Below are positions 41,641-47,740 of a stretch of 47,740 bases of DNA, piece after piece (the stretch's first letter is position 1; each line of letters begins with the position of its first letter). This stretch comes from Oscillospiraceae bacterium (GTDB lineage: Bacteria > Bacillota > Clostridia > Oscillospirales > Ruminococcaceae). The DNA lies in contig JAFTYW010000006.1 in the NCBI GenBank assembly GCA_017461245.1, forward strand, positions 1-47,740. Direction: 5' to 3'. The position numbers and the translations under genes were made by a program. Under the pieces are notes generated by a model. That model did no database searches, was not told the origin of the DNA, and was given only the letters and a program-made list of their open reading frames with translations.

Positions 41641-41902
41641 CTTTTTCCATTTCCCCCTCGAGACGCTCGTAAACCTCCTCGGGAATTTCACACTCCAAAG
41701 CCCTTGCGAGCGCACGGCTCTTTATAGCTTTTAAAAGGCAGGCCTTGTCGTTACAGAGGTAAACTCCTCTGCCCGCTTTTCTGCCGGTTATATCAAAGGA
41801 AACCTCTCCCTCGGGCGAGCGAACAACTCTGATCAGCTCGCGCTTAGGGCGCTTTTCCCTGCAGCCGCAGCAGCTGCGCATCGGCACCTTTTTAACTGCC
41901 AT
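41633..41902 (-). CDS. ylxR: YlxR (DUF448) nucleic-acid-binding protein
   Basis: 89 aa. PMRSCCGCREKRPKRELIRVV and GRKAGRGVYLC are the DUF448 blocks, with a basic surface typical of RNA-binding members. Located between nusA and ylxQ in the standard order. Confidence 0.94.
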   Translation of the reverse strand: MAVKKVPMRSCCGCREKRPKRELIRVVRSPEGEVSFDITGRKAGRGVYLCNDKACLLKAIKSRALARALECEIPEEVYERLEGEMEKDE

Positions 41903-41928
41903 CTGAAATCCCTCCGATTGTTTAAGCT

Positions 41929-43005
41929 TTAGTTTTCTCCGTAAAATCCGCTTTCGGGACGGATATCGATCTTATATCCTGTAAGTCTTGCGGCAAGGCG
42001 AACGTTCTGTCCCTTATTTCCGATTGCAAGCGAAAGCTCGTTATCTGCAACAGTTACTCTGCAGGCCTTAACATCTTCCTCGTCGCTCTCGATTATCTCA
42101 ACCTTGGTGATGTGCTTTGCGGGCGAGAGAGCCGCTGTAATAAACTCAACGGGATCCTCGCTGTACTTAACAATGTCTATCTTCTCGCCGCCGAGCTCTG
42201 CGACAACGCTGTCAATTCTGGTTGACTTTGCACCGATGCAGGCGCCAACTGCGTCAACGTTCTCGTCACGGCTGTAAACTGCCATCTTGGTTCTCGAACC
42301 TGCTTCTCTCGAGATGGACTTAATTTCAACAGTTCCGTCATATATCTCGGGAACCTCAAGCTCAAAGAGGCGCTTGACCATTCCGGGATGTGTGCGGGAG
42401 ATCATGATCTTAGGCGGTCTTGAAGTCTTCTCAAGGTTACGCTTAACGTCAACAACGTAGACCCTTACGCTATCGCCTATATTAAAGGTCTCGCCGGGGA
42501 GCATCTCGGTCTGGGGGAGCATAAGTTCGCCCTTGCCCATATCGAGAGTAACCGAGCCTCTTGCCTCGTCAATGCCGACAACCTTGGCACTGATAAGCTC
42601 GTGAACCTTGCTCTGATACTCCTTGAATGTATTAAGGCGCTCTTCCTCTTTAATTCCCTGACGGAAAACGTGCTTTGCGCTCTGAGCGGCAATTCTGCCC
42701 ATATCCTTGGTCTTTATCTTAATATCAACGTGGCCGCCGATCTTGGCACGCTTGCTGTAAGTAAGAGCCTCGTCGAGAGTGATCTCAGCCTTGGGGTTCT
42801 CAACTGTCTCAACAACTGCCTTGCGGATAGCAACGTTAAACTTTCTGGTTTCGGGGTTGATATCAATGATGATATTCTCGGGCTCGCCGAAATCCTTTTT
42901 TACGGCATTCTCGATTGCAACCGTAATTTTTTCAAGCAGGCTCTCAACGTTTATGCCTTTTTCCTGCTCAAGAATATTTAATGCGTCAAAAAATTCGTTA
43001 TTCAT
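41929..43005 (-). CDS. nusA: transcription termination/antitermination factor NusA
   Basis: 358 aa, the short Firmicute form: N-terminal RNA polymerase-binding domain (about 1-130), S1 domain (about 135-200), and two KH domains (about 205-345; GACIGAKSTRI and LAIGNKGQNVRLAARLTGY). It modulates pausing and termination. RBS GGAGGAAA lies upstream. NusA could influence the terminator-like hairpin in the rimP leader of its own operon. Confidence 0.97.
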   Translation of the reverse strand: MNNEFFDALNILEQEKGINVESLLEKITVAIENAVKKDFGEPENIIIDINPETRKFNVAIRKAVVETVENPKAEITLDEALTYSKRAKIGGHVDIKIKTKDMGRIAAQSAKHVFRQGIKEEERLNTFKEYQSKVHELISAKVVGIDEARGSVTLDMGKGELMLPQTEMLPGETFNIGDSVRVYVVDVKRNLEKTSRPPKIMISRTHPGMVKRLFELEVPEIYDGTVEIKSISREAGSRTKMAVYSRDENVDAVGACIGAKSTRIDSVVAELGGEKIDIVKYSEDPVEFITAALSPAKHITKVEIIESDEEDVKACRVTVADNELSLAIGNKGQNVRLAARLTGYKIDIRPESGFYGEN

Positions 43006-43032
43006 TTTTCTGTTTCCTCCAAAAAATTTATT

Positions 43033-43488
43033 TTAGTCGTTAAGTCTTACAAATGCTGTATCTGCAAGGCGGATGTCAATATCGCCGATTTTTATGCTGC
43101 CGTCAGAAAATGCATCGAGCGTTCCCTCAATTTCTTTTCTTCCCTCGCTGTCAGGGCGGATAAGCCTAACTGTAATCTCAGCGCCCACAAAGCGCTCAAA
43201 ATGCTCGGGCAGTCTCAGCTTTCTGTTAAGCCCCGGTGAGCCGACCTCTAAAAAGTAGCTCTGGTCAATGGGGTCTGCCTCGTCTATAAGCGGGTCTATC
43301 CTGCGGCTGAAGGCCTCTGCCTCGGTTATGTCAAGGTTACCCTCTTTTTTCTCGATGAGCACCTTCAAAAACCAGTCGGCGCCTTCCTTTTCAAAGGTTA
43401 CGTCCCAAAGGTTAAGCCCCATTTCTTCGCAAACGGGCAAAACGATCTCACGAACCTTTTCGGCGGTATTGCCTGTAGTTTTGGCCAT
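43033..43488 (-). CDS. rimP: ribosome maturation factor RimP
   Basis: 151 aa, needed for 30S assembly. ADWFLKVLIEKKEGNLDITEAEAFSRRIDPLID and YFLEVGSPGLNRKLRLPEHFERFVG are conserved. First gene of the operon; RBS AAGGAGGAAA just upstream of ATG 43488. Confidence 0.96.
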   Translation of the reverse strand: MAKTTGNTAEKVREIVLPVCEEMGLNLWDVTFEKEGADWFLKVLIEKKEGNLDITEAEAFSRRIDPLIDEADPIDQSYFLEVGSPGLNRKLRLPEHFERFVGAEITVRLIRPDSEGRKEIEGTLDAFSDGSIKIGDIDIRLADTAFVRLND

Positions 43489-43503
43489 ATTTTCCTCCTT
43501 ACC

Positions 43504-43551
43504 GTCTGCTTTTCGCAGACAAAAACAAAAGAGCGGGGCGACCCACTCTTT
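43504..43551 (-). promoter_or_regulatory. rimP leader: terminator-like hairpin plus RBS-proximal hairpin
   Basis: Leftward, AAGAGTGGG-TCG-CCCCGCTCTT followed by TTGTTTTT (43521-43551) is a terminator-like hairpin in the leader. GTCTGC-GAAAA-GCAGAC (43504-43520) follows, 5 nt before the ribosome-binding site. The pair suggests attenuation or NusA-dependent control of the operon. Confidence 0.7.
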
Positions 43552-43575
43552 AACCTTTCAAGTTATTTCCTATAT

Positions 43576-43604
43576 AGTATACCACCGCATTTTCAAAAAT
43601 GCAA
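43576..43604 (-). promoter_or_regulatory. promoter of the rimP operon
   Basis: Leftward -35 TTGCAT (43599-43604), 17-bp spacer, -10 TATACT (43576-43581). Confidence 0.8.
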
Positions 43605-43664
43605 GCCTTTTTTATTATATTTATATATGAAGGCAAAATTTAACAACACGCGCCAATTTTAATT

Positions 43665-43820
43665 TGTAGGGACCGTTCTCGCTGCGGCTCGGTCACCTCA
43701 CGGCTCTGACAGTCCGCAGGACTGTCATTCACTCCCGCTCGGCGCTCCGCTCCGTCCCCGACGGTCCGCAGGGCGCTTGCCGAACATGCAAACGGACAGT
43801 CCAGGAGGCCTGTCCCTACA
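43665..43820. repeat. compound REP-like element E
   Basis: 156 bp from TGTAGGGACCG to CCTGTCCCTACA. The right arm is GGACAG...CTGTCC plus CCCTACA and the left arm is GGACCG...CGGTC. Between them lies TGACAGTCC-GCA-GGACTGTCA (43707-43727), a perfect palindrome, and a further GACGGTCC-like arm near 43760. It appears built from several arms, more complex than B, C and D. Confidence 0.8.
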
Positions 43821-43847
43821 AATGTTCAAAAAAGTCTGCTAACACAC

Positions 43848-43877
43848 AAAAAGCGGGGCGAATATCGCCCCGCTTTT
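43848..43877 (-). terminator. terminator of the DtxR/MntR-family gene
   Basis: AAAAAGCGGGGCGA-TA-TCGCCCCGCTTTTT with minimal loop; leftward tail TGTGTG after the T run. Begins about 20 bp past the stop codon. Confidence 0.88.
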
Positions 43878-43895
43878 TGCATCTGATATAATATA

Positions 43896-44261
43896 CTATT
43901 TTTCTGTTACGAATTTTTTGATTGCGGCAAGAGTTTTATCGCTGATGACGTGCTCCATTTTGCAGGCGTCCTCATCGGCGGTCTGCTCGTCAATGCCGAG
44001 GCCTTTTAAAAACTGCATAAGAACGTTGTGCCGCTCATATATTTTCTCAGCGGTCTTTTTTCCAATTTCAGTCAAGGAAAGCGAGCTGTCCTCATTCATT
44101 ACAACGTAGCCGTTCTTTTTTAAGAGCGAAACCGCACGGCTTATACTCGGCTTGGAATAGCCCATATAATCAGCAACGTCAATACTGCGCACCACCGCAT
44201 TCTTTTTTGAAAGCACGTATATGGTTTCAAGATACATCTCCGAAGATTCCTGCAGGCGCAT
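43896..44261 (-). CDS. DtxR/MntR-family metal-dependent regulator
   Basis: 121 aa. N-terminal HTH: SEMYLETIYVLSKKNAVVRSIDVADYMGYSKPSISRAVSLLKKNGYV (about 6-53), followed by the dimerisation and metal-binding helices ERHNVLMQFLKGLGIDEQTADEDACKMEHVIS with the usual Glu/His/Cys ligands. There is no SH3 domain. Divergent from feoAB, whose promoter carries perfect DtxR-type dyads, so it probably represses iron uptake in Fe(II) (or Mn) repletion. Confidence 0.93.
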   Translation of the reverse strand: MRLQESSEMYLETIYVLSKKNAVVRSIDVADYMGYSKPSISRAVSLLKKNGYVVMNEDSSLSLTEIGKKTAEKIYERHNVLMQFLKGLGIDEQTADEDACKMEHVISDKTLAAIKKFVTEK

Positions 44262-44357
44262 AATAAACTTCCCTTCAAATTAGTTCTATATCATTGTAAC
44301 ACACTTCACCGCTTTTTTCAAGTGCCACGGTTTTTTCAAAAATTTGTAAATTTTGTA

Positions 44358-44413
44358 TTGACAAGAGAGGCGCTGTGTGCTATTATAATTCATGGAGTTA
44401 GCATAGACTAACT
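44358..44413 (+). promoter_or_regulatory. feo promoter with DtxR-type operator
   Basis: -35 TTGACA (44358-44363), 17 bp, -10 TATTAT (44381-44386). At 44396-44413 lies AGTTAG-CATAGA-CTAACT, a perfect 6-bp dyad over the probable transcription start, and the match to the second site at 44695 supports a metal repressor. Confidence 0.85.
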
Positions 44414-44444
44414 AATCTGAGAGATACAAACCAAGGTGATTTAA

Positions 44445-44657
44445 ATGACTTTAAGATCCGCACAGGAAGGAAAAGAATACATAATTCAGAGAATTGATAC
44501 CGACGACGAGGAGCTCAACTCCTTTCTCTTTTCTTTAGGCTGCTACAGCGGAGAGCCCATCACCGTTATTTCGCACCTTAAGGGTGGTTGCATCGTTTCT
44601 ATTAAGGACGGCAGGTACAACATCGACAACGAGCTGGCAGAGGCTATAATTATCTAA
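44445..44657 (+). CDS. feoA: FeoA family protein
   Basis: 70 aa SH3-like beta-barrel. KEYIIQRIDTDDEELNSFLFSLGCYSGEPITVISHLKGGCIVSIKDGRYNIDNELAEAI is the FeoA pattern. It supports FeoB-dependent Fe(II) import, perhaps as an accessory to the G domain. First gene of the feo operon; RBS AAGGTGA. Confidence 0.93.
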   Translation: MTLRSAQEGKEYIIQRIDTDDEELNSFLFSLGCYSGEPITVISHLKGGCIVSIKDGRYNIDNELAEAIII

Positions 44658-44694
44658 GCTTTTGGCCTCTACTCAGCTTTTTATTTCGGTTTGT

Positions 44695-44712
44695 AGTTAG
44701 CCTCGGCTAACT
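44695..44712 (+). promoter_or_regulatory. second DtxR-type operator between feoA and feoB
   Basis: AGTTAGCC-TC-GGCTAACT, a perfect 8-bp-arm palindrome and a closer match to a DtxR/IdeR box than the promoter site. It is 37 bp after feoA and 56 bp before feoB. Confidence 0.75.
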
Positions 44713-44768
44713 TGTTTATAAAACAGTACAGACACCAAAACCAAACACAATCCAAGGGGGAAACAAAA

Positions 44769-46829
44769 ATGAGAATTGCTTTAGCGGGCAATCCCAACAG
44801 TGGTAAGACCACAATGTACAACGCCCTTACCGGCAGCAACGAAAAGGTCGGCAACTGGGCAGGCGTTACGGTTGACAAAAAGGAACACGCCATCAAGAAA
44901 AACCTCGGCGGCGAGGGCCTTATTGCCGTTGACCTTCCCGGCGCATACTCAATGTCGCCGTTCACAAGCGAGGAAAGCATCACAAGCTCCTACGTCAAGA
45001 ACGAGAATCCCGATGCTATCATCAACATTGTTGACGCAACTAACTTAAGCCGAAGCCTTTTCTTCACAACTCAGCTTTTAGAGCTCGGCATTCCCGTTGT
45101 TGTGGCGCTCAATAAGACCGACGTTAACAACAAAAAAGAAACCAAGATCGACACCGTAGCTCTTTCCGAAAAGCTCGGCTGCCCCGTTGTTGAAACCGTT
45201 TCTACCTCGGGCGCAGGTCTTAAAGAGGTTGTAAAGGCTGCCGCCGAACAGGCAGGCAAGGCTCAGGCCGCTCCATACGTTCAGGGCGACGTTGACCTCA
45301 CAAGCAAAGAGGCCGTAGAGGCTGCTGACAGAGCACGCTTTGCATTTGTTAACGACATTGTTGCAAAGGTCGAGAACCGAAAGGTTTTCACAAAGGACAA
45401 AAACTTCGGAGATAAGATCGACGCTGTTTTAACAAACAAGTGGCTCGGTATTCCCATTTTCGCAGTTATAATGTTCCTCGTTTTCCAGATCTCGCAGGCT
45501 TGGGTAGGCCCCTGGATTGCCGAAGGATACGAGTTTGAAAACGGAACTACCATTCCCGGTCTTGTAACACTTATTGAAATGTTCGGCGAGTGGGTCGGCT
45601 CACTTCTCGAGGGTGCAAATCCCCTCCTCACCGCCCTGCTGGTTGACGGTGTTATCGGCGGTGTTGGCGCTGTTGTTGGCTTCCTGCCGCTCGTTATGGT
45701 TATGTACTTCCTCATCGCACTTCTTGAGGACTGCGGCTATATGGCTCGTGCATCAGTCGTGCTTGACCCCATCTTTAAGAAGGTCGGTCTTTCGGGCAAA
45801 TCGGTTATCCCCTTTGTTATCGGAACAGGCTGCGCCATCCCCGGCGTTATGGCCTGCCGTACCATCAGAAACGAGCGTGAGCGCAGAGCAACCGCTATGC
45901 TCACACCCTTTATGCCCTGCGGAGCTAAATTGCCCGTTATCGGTCTTTTTGCAGGCGCTTTCTTTGAAGAGGCATCCTGGGTTGGTACTCTTATGTACTT
46001 TGCAGGAATTTTGATCATCTTCTTCGGCGCTCTGCTCATAAACAAGATCACAGGCTACAAAGCAAGAAAATCCTTCTTTATCATTGAGCTTCCTGAGTAC
46101 AAGGCTCCTTCCTTCTGGAGAGCATTCAAGTCGATGTGCAGTAGGGGCTGGTCTTACATAGTCAAGGCCGCAACCATCATCCTCGTTTGCAACACCGCAG
46201 TTCAGATCATGCAGTCGTTTAGCTGGAACTTCGCTCCTGCAGAAACTGCAGATGCTTCTATCCTCGCATCCATTGCGGGACCCTTTGCTTACATTCTTGT
46301 TCCCATCGTCGGCGTTGTTTCGTGGCAGCTTGCTGCAGCAGCAGTTACCGGCTTTATCGCAAAAGAAAACGTTGTCGGAACACTCGCAGTTTGCTTTGTC
46401 GGACTTGAAAACTTGATCGACACCGAAGAGCTTGCCCTTATGGAAGGCGCAGGCGCAGAGGTTGCCTCGGTTTTCGCAATCACCAAGGTTGCCGCACTTG
46501 CCTATCTTATGTTTAACCTCTTCACACCTCCCTGCTTTGCCGCAATCGGCGCTATGAACAGCGAAATGAAGAGCGCAAAGTGGCTCTGGGGCGGCATCGG
46601 TCTCCAGCTCGGCGTTGGATTTACAGTAGGTTACTTAGTCTACACCATCGGCACACTCATCACCGCACCTGCTGCTCTTAACGTTGGCGGCGCAATCGGC
46701 GGACTTATCGCAGTTGCTGCTATGGCAGGCGTAGTAATTTACCTCTGCGTAAATTCCGACAAAAAGCTCAAGGCTGAGTACGCTTTAAGCGGTGCAAAGG
46801 CAAAAGCAAAAGAAACAGTTTCACAGTAA
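44769..46829 (+). CDS. feoB: ferrous iron transport GTPase/permease FeoB
   Basis: 686 aa. N-terminal G domain: GNPNSGKTT (G1, about residue 8), DLPGAYSM (G3), NKTD (G4); GDI helical domain (about 170-210); then the membrane part with Gate blocks DCGYMARASVVLDPIF and GTGCAIPGVMACRTI (Cys), MLTPFMPCGAKLPVIGLFAG (Cys-rich PCG) and a long C-terminal FTPPCFAAIGAMNSE. Start ATG 44769 behind AAGGGGGAAA; an earlier in-frame codon would add 19 residues that start within the operator. Confidence 0.97.
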   Translation: MRIALAGNPNSGKTTMYNALTGSNEKVGNWAGVTVDKKEHAIKKNLGGEGLIAVDLPGAYSMSPFTSEESITSSYVKNENPDAIINIVDATNLSRSLFFTTQLLELGIPVVVALNKTDVNNKKETKIDTVALSEKLGCPVVETVSTSGAGLKEVVKAAAEQAGKAQAAPYVQGDVDLTSKEAVEAADRARFAFVNDIVAKVENRKVFTKDKNFGDKIDAVLTNKWLGIPIFAVIMFLVFQISQAWVGPWIAEGYEFENGTTIPGLVTLIEMFGEWVGSLLEGANPLLTALLVDGVIGGVGAVVGFLPLVMVMYFLIALLEDCGYMARASVVLDPIFKKVGLSGKSVIPFVIGTGCAIPGVMACRTIRNERERRATAMLTPFMPCGAKLPVIGLFAGAFFEEASWVGTLMYFAGILIIFFGALLINKITGYKARKSFFIIELPEYKAPSFWRAFKSMCSRGWSYIVKAATIILVCNTAVQIMQSFSWNFAPAETADASILASIAGPFAYILVPIVGVVSWQLAAAAVTGFIAKENVVGTLAVCFVGLENLIDTEELALMEGAGAEVASVFAITKVAALAYLMFNLFTPPCFAAIGAMNSEMKSAKWLWGGIGLQLGVGFTVGYLVYTIGTLITAPAALNVGGAIGGLIAVAAMAGVVIYLCVNSDKKLKAEYALSGAKAKAKETVSQ

Positions 46830-46840
46830 GGAGAATTAAA

Positions 46841-47023
46841 ATGGCGCTAGAAGATCTCATTATAATCGGCGTAGTGGCCCTGATAGTTGCATTGGCGCTC
46901 GGCTATATTATAAAGGCCAAAAAGAGCGGCAAAAAGTGCATCGGCTGCCCCGACAGCAGCACCTGCGGCGGCGCTTGCAGCTCCTGCTCTTGCGGCTGCC
47001 AAAAAGGCTCGGCCGAAGAATAA
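46841..47023 (+). CDS. FeoB-associated Cys-rich membrane protein
   Basis: 60 aa. One transmembrane helix (about 6-25), then KKSGKKCIGCPDSSTCGGACSSCSCGC, nine cysteines in a short tail. Matches the family found after feoB in Firmicutes, proposed to assist iron handover at the membrane. 11 bp after feoB. Confidence 0.9.
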   Translation: MALEDLIIIGVVALIVALALGYIIKAKKSGKKCIGCPDSSTCGGACSSCSCGCQKGSAEE

Positions 47024-47057
47024 AACTGACAAATTCGCCATTATATATACCTCAAAA

Positions 47058-47096
47058 AGAAAGAAACTTCAAACCTCTCGGTTTGAAGTTTCTTTT
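47058..47096. terminator. bidirectional terminator between feo operon and spoVT
   Basis: AAGAAACTTCAAACC-TCTC-GGTTTGAAGTTTCTT with A/T runs on both sides. It ends feo rightward and the SpoVT gene leftward. Confidence 0.92.
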
Positions 47097-47097
47097 G

Positions 47098-47616
47098 TTA
47101 TTCTTCCATTTGTTTGCCTAAAAAGGCGCTTGCGACTGTGCAAAGGCGGCTGTCTCCCTCGGTAGCGGCACCCTGCCCGTTTGAAAGCAGCAGCACAGCG
47201 CCCGAAACGTCGCCCGACGCAACGATAGGAGAGGCGACGGACGCCGCCTTGTCAACGCCTTCGATGGGGAAAAACTCCTTGCCGTCCTTAGAGGCAATGT
47301 AGTTTTTGCGGCTTTCCATAAGCTCCTCGAGCTGCGGCGAGACCCTGCGCTCCAAAAGCTCCTTTTTTGCCCCGCCCGAAACGGCGATAACGTGATCTCG
47401 GTCACAAACGACGGTGGTAAGCCCCGTCGCTTTAGAGAGCACGTCGGCATACTGCGACGCAAACGAGCCCATCTCGCCCACCGGCGAGTACTTTTTTAAG
47501 ATAACCTCTCCATTCTGGTCGGTAAAAATTTCCAGCGGATCTCCCTCTCTTATCCTCATCGTGCGCCTAATCTCTTTCGGGATAACCACACGACCCAAAT
47601 CGTCTCCACGTGTCAA
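47098..47616 (-). CDS. spoVT: stage V sporulation regulator SpoVT-like (AbrB domain + GAF)
   Basis: 172 aa. N-terminal AbrB swapped-hairpin: DDLGRVVIPKEIRRTMRIREGDPLEIFTDQNGEVILKKYSP; C-terminal GAF-like domain (about 60-172, VVCDRDHVIAVSGGAKKELLERRVS...). SpoVT modulates sigma-G genes during spore formation, so the organism likely forms spores. The start is unclear: TTG 47616 with GGTGAA upstream gives MTRGDD, while open codons continue upstream (KSLGEYLTRGDD) without an ATG until a TAA. The first beta strand seen in SpoVT (KATGIVRRI) is replaced here. Confidence 0.87.
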   Translation of the reverse strand: MTRGDDLGRVVIPKEIRRTMRIREGDPLEIFTDQNGEVILKKYSPVGEMGSFASQYADVLSKATGLTTVVCDRDHVIAVSGGAKKELLERRVSPQLEELMESRKNYIASKDGKEFFPIEGVDKAASVASPIVASGDVSGAVLLLSNGQGAATEGDSRLCTVASAFLGKQMEE

Positions 47617-47740
47617 GTATTCACCAAGACTTTTAAAAATCCTTTATTTTACAGGGTTTTTGGCACTTTTACCCTTTGTCGAAAAATGAATAGAATGAGG
47701 TATAAAAACACCAAGTCCTAAAAAAATAATAGAAACCGGA
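47617..47740. other. right-edge region upstream of spoVT
   Basis: About 124 bp, AT-rich. It should hold the leftward SpoVT promoter, but no convincing -35/-10 for sigma-A is seen. CATTCTA on the leftward strand (about 47690) loosely fits a sigma-G -10, without a clear -35. No other gene is visible. Confidence 0.4.

Noticed and set aside
1-47740. tRNA, rRNA, prophage or integrative element
   Set aside because: No tRNA-like cloverleaf, rRNA, integrase or phage structural gene was recognised by eye; a tRNAscan-SE and Infernal run would be decisive.

Overview
The window looks like chromosome from an anaerobic, spore-forming Firmicute of the class Clostridia, most likely an uncultured gut Oscillospirales/Ruminococcaceae-type organism. 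The grounds are strong Shine-Dalgarno sites, TTGACA/TATAAT promoters with 17-bp spacers, a SpoVT-type regulator, the rimP-nusA-ylxR-ylxQ-infB-rbfA-nrnA-truB-ribF operon, a FeoB-associated Cys-rich small protein, frequent TTG/GTG starts, and many palindromic intergenic repeats of the kind common in such genomes. No rRNA, tRNA, CRISPR array or prophage is visible. Genus-level assignment is inference.

Layout. 1-3300: the 5' end of a leftward gene at the edge, then lipid kinase, dusB and an AI-2E-family permease. 3300-4350: accessory patch with a REP-associated (Y1) transposase and two divergent small genes that share near-identical terminators. 4363-7045: GntR-controlled ABC exporter operon with a lipoprotein. 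7200-11350: leftward operon of TrhA/hemolysin III, two GT8 glycosyltransferases and two PlsC-like acyltransferases, a probable envelope glycolipid cluster. 11460-14050: MarR-DegV operon and a NahK-like kinase. 14093-16800: permuted NlpC/P60-like protein, LysR regulator, a DUF6809-like small protein and palindromic repeats. 16810-18700: NhaC-family transporter behind a lysine riboswitch. 18720-21490: lepA, an unannotated 46-aa membrane protein and a membrane-anchored protein behind a Pho-box-like repeat array. 21675-30530: radical SAM protein, dCMP deaminase, rsmA, prs, pth, mfd and YibE/F. 30600-33520: second DegV, DUF1893 protein and a ferredoxin-type aldo/keto reductase. 33525-43604: one long leftward operon from rimP to ribF, with an O-antigen-ligase-like gene and galM appended. 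43665-47096: DtxR/MntR regulator facing feoA-feoB-Cys-rich protein, with two palindromic metal boxes. 47098-47616: SpoVT.

The most interesting material is non-coding. (i) TGTAGGG...CCCTACA paired-palindrome repeats occur at several loci; their arms differ in sequence from copy to copy but keep self-complementarity, and two arms lie in frame inside the transposase gene that is their likely mobiliser. (ii) A lysine riboswitch with a terminator identifies the NhaC-type antiporter as a probable lysine transporter. (iii) About six TTACA-type direct repeats with roughly helical spacing end at a -10 box upstream of a protein of unknown function. (iv) A short repeat with two mutually exclusive stems sits upstream of both DegV loci. 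(v) Two perfect DtxR-type palindromes lie in the feo locus. All calls come from reading the sequence; no database search was run.
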